From Methylobacillus sp. (GTDB lineage: Bacteria; Pseudomonadota; Gammaproteobacteria; Burkholderiales; Burkholderiaceae_C), in contig JABBAS010000004.1 of assembly GCA_018607835.1 (NCBI GenBank), positions 60,356 through 106,936 of the forward strand: a stretch of 46,581 nt of DNA, written 5' to 3'. Made by a program: the position numbers and the translations under genes. The notes beneath the pieces were generated by a model, which saw only the letters and a program-made list of their open reading frames with translations, made no database searches and had not been told where the DNA came from. Position 1 is the first letter of the stretch. The number at the start of each line of letters is the position of its first letter. Shown in pieces: positions 41,506 to 46,581 of the stretch.

Positions 41506-42792
41506 ATGGCAACGATGTTTATTCTTTTTGGCATTGTCCTCTTGATGGTGCTCATCAACGTGCCTATCGCGGTGGCGTTAGGCTTGGTCGCCACGGGCGC
41601 AATGGTGGTTGCGCAAGGGGTTGATAGCCTCCCCAACATGGCGATCGTCATGTTTAACGGCGCGACGAAGTTCCCGCTGCTGGCGATTCCCTTGTTCATC
41701 TTGGCGGGGGCCATCATGAACTCATCGGGTATCTCCCGACGCTTGATTAATTTGGCCTCGGCGCTGTTTGGTTGGATCCGCGGCGGTTTGGCGCACGTCA
41801 GCATTGGCGTGTCCTTGTTCTTCGCAGAGATCTCAGGGTCTGCGGTTGCCGACGTTGCGGCACTGGGCTCGGTCTTGATTCCTGAGATGAAGAAAAAGGG
41901 ATACAGCGCGCCATTTGCAGCGGCGGTGACGTCGTCTTCGGCGTCGTTGGCCATCATTATTCCGCCATCGATCCCGATGATTTTGTACGCGGTGATGTCA
42001 GAGTCATCGGTTACGCAGCTATTCGTTGCAGGCATCGTGCCTGGTTTGTTGGGCGGCTTGGGGCTCATGTTGGTGTCCTACTTTGTGGCGCGGCGCTACA
42101 ACCTGCCACGCGAGGCGTCTTTCTCTTGGAGCCGGGTATACGCGGCGAGTCGGGATGCCATTTGGGCGCTGTTGCTACCGCTGATTATTTTGGGCGGCAT
42201 CTTTGGTGGCTTGGTGACGGCGACGGAAGGTGCTGCGTTGGCAGTGGTTGCCGCGTTGTTTGTGGGTACCGTGATCTATAACGAGTTAGACCTGAAGCAC
42301 CTGCGCTCCGCTGTGCTTGAGGGTGGTATTCAGACCGCTGTGGTGATGCTAATGGTTGCGACAAGTGCGTTGCTCGGCTCGCATTTAACCGAGTCGGGTG
42401 CGCCGCAAAAAATGGCGCAAGCGGTCTCAGACTTCACCAACGACCCGGTGGTTGTGCTGTTCTTATTGAACATGGTGTTTCTTTTCTTAGGGGTGTTTCT
42501 GCACTCGGCAGCGGCGATTATTTTGGTCGTGCCAATCGTGATGCCACTGGTTTACGCCGTGGGTATTGATCCGATTCACTTCGGCATCATCGTCACCCTG
42601 AACTTGGCTATTGGTCAACAAACGCCGCCGGTGGCAAGTGTGTTGATGGTTTCATCTTCCATCGCTAAGGCGAGTGTTTGGGAAACCACACGCGCCAATG
42701 TCGGCTTTATTGGTGTGCTTTTGACCGTGCTGTTTTTGGTGACCTACGTGCCGTGGGTGGGCTTAGGCTTGGTCGACTACTTCTACCGCTAG
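41506..42792 (+). CDS. dctM: TRAP transporter large membrane subunit
   Basis: A 428-residue permease with about twelve to thirteen hydrophobic segments, the DctM/SiaM fold. Typical parts are PLLAIPLFILAGAIMNSSGI near residue 58, AEISGSAVADVAALGSVLIPEM near 109 and PPSIPMILYAVMSESS near 148, and TPPVASVLMVSSSIAKAS near 372. It is the sodium-coupled transport channel. It follows dctQ at one base and precedes the crotonase-fold gene by seven. Confidence 0.94.
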   Translation: MATMFILFGIVLLMVLINVPIAVALGLVATGAMVVAQGVDSLPNMAIVMFNGATKFPLLAIPLFILAGAIMNSSGISRRLINLASALFGWIRGGLAHVSIGVSLFFAEISGSAVADVAALGSVLIPEMKKKGYSAPFAAAVTSSSASLAIIIPPSIPMILYAVMSESSVTQLFVAGIVPGLLGGLGLMLVSYFVARRYNLPREASFSWSRVYAASRDAIWALLLPLIILGGIFGGLVTATEGAALAVVAALFVGTVIYNELDLKHLRSAVLEGGIQTAVVMLMVATSALLGSHLTESGAPQKMAQAVSDFTNDPVVVLFLLNMVFLFLGVFLHSAAAIILVVPIVMPLVYAVGIDPIHFGIIVTLNLAIGQQTPPVASVLMVSSSIAKASVWETTRANVGFIGVLLTVLFLVTYVPWVGLGLVDYFYR

Positions 42793-42799
42793 GTAATTC

Positions 42800-43591
42800 A
42801 TGACGGATATGCAACCCGAACAAGGGCAGGTGCGGCTCACACGTGACGGCGCGGTCGCACACGTTTTGTTTGACCGACCGCAGGCGCGTAACGCCATGAC
42901 TTGGCACATGTATCAGCAGCTGGCTGATGTGTGCGAGACGCTCACGCAAGACCCATCTGTGCGGGTCGTGCAGTTTCGAGGAGCCGGGGGCCAGGCCTTT
43001 GTTGCGGGCACCGATATTGAGCAGTTCAAGGCGTTTCGTACGGGGCAAGATGCACTCGACTACGAGGATCGTATCAATGCGGTGATGGCCTTGATGGAGG
43101 GCTTACCAATGCCGACGGTCGCCATCATAGAGGGGTGGGCGGTTGGCGGCGGTTTGGCCATTGCCACCGCTTGTGACTTCCGCATTGCCCTCACTGATAC
43201 GCGCTTGGGCGTGCCCATTGCGAAAACCTTGGGTAATTGTTTGGCGATGACCAACTTGGCCAGACTTGAGCGCGCCTTCGGCGCGCAGCGAACCAAGCGC
43301 ATGTTGCTGAAAGCTGAATTTATAGGTGCTGAAGAGGCGTTGTCCTGTGGTTATCTGGAAGCCGTGTTGGGTGCTGATGAGCTTGAAGCGGCGGCGACTG
43401 CGTTATGCGACCGCTTAAGCAAACTCGCCCCAGTGACACAAACAGCGATGAAGCGCGGGTTGCAGCGCTTGGTCAACCATAACGTGCCTTCTGGCGACGA
43501 TTTGGTGGTGGCGTGCTACACCAGTGACGATTTTCATGAGGGCGTGAACGCATTTGTTGAGAAGCGCGCTCCTAACTGGCAAGGTCGCTAA
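42800..43591 (+). CDS. Crotonase-fold protein lacking both hydratase glutamates
   Basis: A 263-residue member of the enoyl-CoA hydratase/isomerase superfamily. The first oxyanion segment FVAGTDIEQF (67-76) and the second EGWAVGGGLAIATACD (111-126) are present, so the CoA-thioester pocket looks intact. The two catalytic glutamates of classical enoyl-CoA hydratase would fall at A120 (GGGLA in place of GGGCE) and I140 (VPI in place of QPE), and both are missing. Simple hydration is therefore unlikely; a lyase, decarboxylase, isomerase or binding role is more plausible. It lies between dctM and a class III CoA-transferase gene, which would provide the CoA ester. Confidence 0.88.
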   Translation: MTDMQPEQGQVRLTRDGAVAHVLFDRPQARNAMTWHMYQQLADVCETLTQDPSVRVVQFRGAGGQAFVAGTDIEQFKAFRTGQDALDYEDRINAVMALMEGLPMPTVAIIEGWAVGGGLAIATACDFRIALTDTRLGVPIAKTLGNCLAMTNLARLERAFGAQRTKRMLLKAEFIGAEEALSCGYLEAVLGADELEAAATALCDRLSKLAPVTQTAMKRGLQRLVNHNVPSGDDLVVACYTSDDFHEGVNAFVEKRAPNWQGR

Positions 43592-43616
43592 GTGGTGACA
43601 CTATTTTGGAGTGCCC

Positions 43617-44855
43617 GTGAGCGCTGATACTACCCCGCAGTCAGGTTCCACAGAACACGCAAAGAAGACCGGCCCTTTGGCGGGTATGCGTGTGCTTGAG
43701 TTGGCGCAAATTATGGCCGGGCCCACCTGTGGCATGTTGCTTGCCGACATGGGCGCCGACGTCATCAAGATCGAGAAGCTGCCTGGTGGCGATGATTCCC
43801 GTGGTTATCGTGAGCCTCGTTTGCGTGGTGTCTCCGCCCCTTACTTGGTGATGAATCGCAACAAGCGCGGCATGGCGCTCAACCTCAAGACGGAAGAAGG
43901 CAAGGCCGTGCTCCGTCACATGGTGAAGAGCGCCGATGTCTTGTTAGAGAACTACCGCCACGACACGTTGGAGAAGATGGGGCTGGGCTACGAGGCGCTC
44001 AAGGCCATCAACCCTGGGCTTATTTACGCGGCGATATCGGGCTACGGGCGAACGGGTCCATACCGAGACAAAGGGGGCTTCGACTTAATTGCGCAAGGCT
44101 TCGCTGGCTTGATGTCTATTACCGGTGAGCCCGACCGACCGCCCGTCAAAACGGGTAACTCGGTTGCCGACATCTGCGCGGGCATTTTGGCTGCGACGGG
44201 CGTGAGTGCGGCCTACGCGCACAAGCTCAAGACGGGTGAGGGACAAATGGTGGAAACCTCACTGATGGACGCCGCCTTGCAACAAACCTTCTGGCAGGCG
44301 GCCAGTTACTTTGCCACAGGTGAATCGCCCGGCCCTACAGGGTCGGCACATTTGCTGAGTGCGCCGTATCAAGCCTTTCAAACGGCCGATGGTTGGATCA
44401 ATATTGGCGGTGCCAATCAGTCAAACTGGGAACGCATTGTGGGCGTGCTTGGTGAGCCGCAGTGGTTGCAAGACCCGCGCTTTGAAACCAATACGGCACG
44501 CATGGAGAATCTCTCGGCGCTGACCGCGCTGATGAGTGCGTTACTCGCGGCGCACGACAGTGCTTACTGGCTGGCACAGTTTGATGCCGCAGGTGTACCT
44601 GCGGGTCCTGTTCATACCATTGGCCAAGCCTTGAGTCATCCGCAGACGCTAGCGCGTGGCATGGTGGTGGAAGTCGATCACCCCAGCTTAGGCCCTATGC
44701 AGGCGGTCGGATGCCCTATCCATTTCTCAGAAACACCCACGCAAATTGACCGCGCTGCGCCTGACTTGGGCCAGCATACGCGCGAGGTCTTGCAGGAGTA
44801 CGGCTACACCGAGGCGGCCATTGCTGACCTATTTACCGCCGGTGCGGTCGCCTGA
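43617..44855 (+). CDS. Class III (CaiB/BaiF) CoA-transferase
   Basis: A 412-residue family III acyl-CoA transferase. GTG 43617 is chosen because GGAG at 43608-43611 precedes it at the right spacing; GTG 43611 would lie on the Shine-Dalgarno itself. The N-terminal LELAQIMAGPTCGMLLADMG (27-46) with ADVIKIE, RNKRGMALNL (81-90) and GFDLIAQGFAGLMSITG (154-170) match the family. D185 in VADICAG is the catalytic aspartate that carries the acyl group. Such enzymes move CoA between carboxylates such as succinate, mesaconate, oxalate or carnitine. It ends the GntR-controlled operon. Confidence 0.93.
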   Translation: MSADTTPQSGSTEHAKKTGPLAGMRVLELAQIMAGPTCGMLLADMGADVIKIEKLPGGDDSRGYREPRLRGVSAPYLVMNRNKRGMALNLKTEEGKAVLRHMVKSADVLLENYRHDTLEKMGLGYEALKAINPGLIYAAISGYGRTGPYRDKGGFDLIAQGFAGLMSITGEPDRPPVKTGNSVADICAGILAATGVSAAYAHKLKTGEGQMVETSLMDAALQQTFWQAASYFATGESPGPTGSAHLLSAPYQAFQTADGWINIGGANQSNWERIVGVLGEPQWLQDPRFETNTARMENLSALTALMSALLAAHDSAYWLAQFDAAGVPAGPVHTIGQALSHPQTLARGMVVEVDHPSLGPMQAVGCPIHFSETPTQIDRAAPDLGQHTREVLQEYGYTEAAIADLFTAGAVA

Positions 44856-44859
44856 GCGC

Positions 44860-44869
44860 GGGCGCGCCC
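44860..44869. repeat. GC palindrome between convergent genes
   Basis: GGGCGCGCCC, a perfect 10-bp palindrome, fills the short gap between the CoA-transferase stop and the end of the convergent 87-residue gene. No T-tract follows on either strand. Confidence 0.3.
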
Positions 44870-45133
44870 TTAATTGAGTTTTGCACCAGCTGGTTCATCT
44901 TGGGGTTCCTCATTCTTTTTGAGGATACCTTGCTCGACCATGCGGTCAATCGAGGCGGTCATTTGTCTATGCGTGCGTAGAAACGCCTGCAACGACATGG
45001 CAATGGAACCGGTATTTTCGGGAACGGGCTTGCCATCCACGAGCTTACTGATAGACAGCAAGTCGTAGCGGATGATGCCGTCTACCAAGCTTAGGTTGTC
45101 GATACCGTCAACAAATAATGGGCCATTACGCAT
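44870..45133 (-). CDS. Small conserved-looking protein, 87 residues
   Basis: A short soluble protein that I do not recognise at family level. The N-terminal part, with NGPLFVDGIDNLSLVDGIIRYD, looks like beta strands. The middle, MSLQAFLRTHRQMTASIDRMVE, is a probable amphipathic helix, and the tail is charged. AAGGA lies seven bases before the ATG on the minus strand, which supports a real gene. It belongs to the flank after the catabolic operons rather than to them. Function unknown. Confidence 0.7.
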   Translation of the reverse strand: MRNGPLFVDGIDNLSLVDGIIRYDLLSISKLVDGKPVPENTGSIAMSLQAFLRTHRQMTASIDRMVEQGILKKNEEPQDEPAGAKLN

Positions 45134-45203
45134 AATTAATCCTTAGTTATAAAGGTTTAGTCTAGTACCAAACGCGTCAACCCCGACCAGTGACCAGGGT
45201 AAT

Positions 45204-45233
45204 TTGCCATACAGAGATTCCTAGGCATATAAT
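45204..45233 (+). promoter_or_regulatory. Sigma-70-type promoter for the small lipoprotein gene
   Basis: TTGCCA (45204-45209) and a perfect TATAAT (45228-45233) are separated by 18 bases. The lipoprotein ATG lies about 50 bases downstream. This is the best consensus promoter in the window. Confidence 0.65.
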
Positions 45234-45285
45234 CTTCTCAGACTACTGGAGTAATATTTCATAGGTAGTTGATTTCTATTTATTT

Positions 45286-45582
45286 ATGCTCACTTTCCAC
45301 GTTATCTCCCGCATCACTACGCGCATCGCTGTTGCGATGGTCTGCATGAGCCTCATGGGCTGTGCCGTGGTCATGTCCGCTCCGGCGGCGGTGGGTAGTT
45401 TGGCGGTCTGGGGTGTCACAGGCAAAACCCCAACGGATCACGTGGTGAGTGGCGTGGCCGGGCAAGACTGCGCGATGACGAGAGCATTAGAGCAACGCGA
45501 CGTATGCGAAAAGGGCGTGCAACCCAAGGTTGAGGTGGTGAACCTGAACACGCAGATGAAAGATGCGATGGTGTTGCGGTAG
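45286..45582 (+). CDS. Small putative lipoprotein, 98 residues
   Basis: A short protein with an N-terminal hydrophobic segment (IAVAMVCMSLMGC) ending in a lipobox LMGC with C26 as the lipidated residue. The mature part contains GKTPTDHVVSGVAGQDCAM and RDVCEKG with two further Cys. I recall similar GKxPxDHxxSxxxGxDC small lipoproteins of unknown role in other proteobacteria. The promoter at 45204-45233 lies upstream; no clear Shine-Dalgarno sequence is seen before ATG 45286, and a later start within the signal peptide is possible. It would be anchored in the inner or outer membrane. Confidence 0.75.
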   Translation: MLTFHVISRITTRIAVAMVCMSLMGCAVVMSAPAAVGSLAVWGVTGKTPTDHVVSGVAGQDCAMTRALEQRDVCEKGVQPKVEVVNLNTQMKDAMVLR

Positions 45583-45612
45583 TTCGGTCGGCACCCTGAC
45601 GGATCAGACGCG

Positions 45613-46380
45613 TTACGCCAACCAGTCACGCAAGCGATAAAACCACTGCCCAAGGCATTCACGCCAGGCGGTTTCGAATTTACGTAGCGCGTGCCCAGAC
45701 GGGGCCCAGTTGCTAGGGTCACCTGGTTCGATCTTGGATAAAAAGTCCACAGGGAACGCCGTTACCCTCAGGCCGGTGGCCTCAAAAAGTCGTTTCGCTC
45801 TGGCCATATGAAAGGCAGATGTCACCAGCAGGATATGGGGGCTCGCTGCGTTCTGCGTTTGGCGCAGCCAATCGCCAATGGCCCGGGCCTCTTGTTGGGT
45901 GTTTTGCACCGCACCCGTCAGGTATATGGCGCTGTCCGGTACACCCCGCGCCAACGCACGCTTGCGCAAGACCTGACCTTCTGTGATGTCGCTGGTCGAC
46001 CAAGGCAGACGTCCGCCGGTGAAGACCAGCGTGGGGGCTTTGTCGGCTTGGTACAGCGCGATTCCCCCGTCAAAGCGGTCAACGGCATCGCCCCATTCGG
46101 GTGTGGTGCCACCTTGGTCGTTGTCTACATCGCGCAGCATACCGCTAAGAACCACGATCGCGTCAGCCTTGGGTTGAGCGGCGGTGCTGAGCCGAACGGC
46201 ATCCTGTTCAACCCAGCGCATGAGGTGGTGCGCGGCATACGGGTTGGTCGTGAGTAGCAGGAGCGCGACGGCCAACCAAGCAAACAGCCGCCGCTGCAAC
46301 CATACGCTTAGCAGAATCAAGACAATGATCCAAACGGTCGGCATCACCAGCGCAGGGAGTATTTTGAATAGATAGATCAT
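45613..46380 (-). CDS. DUF218 / YdcF-ElyC-type membrane protein
   Basis: A 255-residue protein with two N-terminal membrane helices (about 7-26 and 32-44), followed by a DUF218 domain. The domain carries DAIVVLSGM near 73, the LVFTGGR turn near 118, TQQEARAIGDWL near 160 and LLVTSAFHMARAKRLF near 184, all typical of ElyC/SanA/YdcF-like proteins linked to envelope processes. The domain would face the periplasm or cytoplasm; topology is uncertain. The start has a weak ribosome binding site. It belongs to the housekeeping flank. Confidence 0.88.
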   Translation of the reverse strand: MIYLFKILPALVMPTVWIIVLILLSVWLQRRLFAWLAVALLLLTTNPYAAHHLMRWVEQDAVRLSTAAQPKADAIVVLSGMLRDVDNDQGGTTPEWGDAVDRFDGGIALYQADKAPTLVFTGGRLPWSTSDITEGQVLRKRALARGVPDSAIYLTGAVQNTQQEARAIGDWLRQTQNAASPHILLVTSAFHMARAKRLFEATGLRVTAFPVDFLSKIEPGDPSNWAPSGHALRKFETAWRECLGQWFYRLRDWLA

Positions 46381-46518
46381 GGCGTTCTAAGGCTTTCTAT
46401 GGCCGCTTGAGCCGCGTGTGCTGCAGGTGCCGCGCTGGGTCTCGATCTTAACAATCCTTTTTTGTGATGTGGGACGCGCTGGGAAAAGTACGGCTACAAA
46501 ATGCCATAATAGAAGCCT

Positions 46519-46581
46519 GCCTCGGTGGTGAAATTGGTAGACACAACGGACTTAAAATCCGTCGCTTCGTTCATAGCGGGC
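46519..46581 (+). tRNA. tRNA-Leu (anticodon UAA), 5' part
   Basis: The acceptor strand GCCTCGG (46519-46525) is followed by TGGTGAAATTGGTAGACAC, the standard D-arm of bacterial tRNA-Leu. The anticodon stem ACGGA/TCCGT encloses loop CTTAAAA with anticodon TAA at 46553-46555. A long variable arm (CGC TTCGTTCATA GCG) follows, as expected for class II tRNAs. The window ends before the T-arm. A CATAAT at 46505-46510 could be the -10 box, though no good -35 is seen. Confidence 0.93.

Noticed and set aside
1-46581. CRISPR array, insertion sequence or prophage genes
   Set aside because: No spaced direct repeats, transposase, integrase or phage structural motifs were seen; a tRNA gene lies at the right edge, but no attachment-site duplicate or integrase is visible.

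Overview
The window reads as chromosomal DNA of a free-living, catabolically versatile proteobacterium. Betaproteobacteria, probably Burkholderiales, is my best guess. The basis is the moderately high G+C, the dense operons, the LIV-type ABC and TRAP carboxylate transporters and the mix of aromatic and CoA-linked catabolic genes. No species-level marker is present, so this placement is inference. I see no insertion sequence, prophage, plasmid gene or CRISPR array, and no stretch of more than about 265 bases lacks a gene or a plausible control region.

Layout. (1) 0.1-4.2 kb (+): cytochrome P450, lipid-transfer-type thiolase and acyl-CoA synthetase in one operon. (2) 4.2-10.2 kb: a 2-keto-4-pentenoate hydratase-family gene (-), divergent from an Old Yellow Enzyme, an enolase-superfamily enzyme, an EamA transporter and an MhpA/PheA-type FAD hydroxylase (+). 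(3) 10.2-11.6 kb (-): a KynB-type cyclase/hydrolase and a carboxymuconolactone decarboxylase-family protein, divergent from (4). (4) 11.9-23.5 kb (+): a long run with a VOC protein, a complete LIV-type ABC importer, a three-subunit molybdenum hydroxylase, a two-domain extradiol-dioxygenase-like protein, an FAH-family hydrolase and a polysaccharide-deacetylase-family hydrolase, closed by a clear rho-independent terminator. (5) 23.6-25.5 kb (-): luciferase-like monooxygenase and alpha/beta hydrolase, divergent from a 3-hydroxyisobutyrate-dehydrogenase-like enzyme and a flavin reductase (+). (6) 27-34.7 kb: TetR regulator (-), divergent from a 2,6-dihydroxypyridine-hydroxylase-like FAD monooxygenase, a hydantoinase/acetone-carboxylase pair (HyuA, and HyuB fused to a gamma-subunit-like zinc domain), a phytanoyl-CoA-dioxygenase-like oxygenase and an unrecognised 122-residue protein (+). 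(7) 34.7-44.9 kb: a YdiJ-type D-2-hydroxyacid dehydrogenase and FCD GntR regulator (-), divergent from a serine-glyoxylate-type aminotransferase, a TRAP transporter, a crotonase-fold protein and a class III CoA-transferase (+). (8) 44.9-46.6 kb: housekeeping-like genes (two small conserved-looking proteins, a DUF218 protein) and the 5' part of a tRNA-Leu(UAA).

How the genes may work together (inference). Regions 3-6 hold the classes of enzyme expected for import, hydroxylation, ring cleavage and hydrolysis of a (hetero)aromatic acid. A molybdenum hydroxylase together with a DHPH-like hydroxylase and several C-N/C-C hydrolases favours an N-heteroaromatic substrate. A near-identical 16-bp palindrome lies in the two divergent promoters that bound this set (11785-11800 and 25554-25569), which suggests one regulon, perhaps under the local TetR protein. 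Region 7 looks like a separate GntR-controlled module for uptake and oxidation of a small hydroxy-carboxylate.
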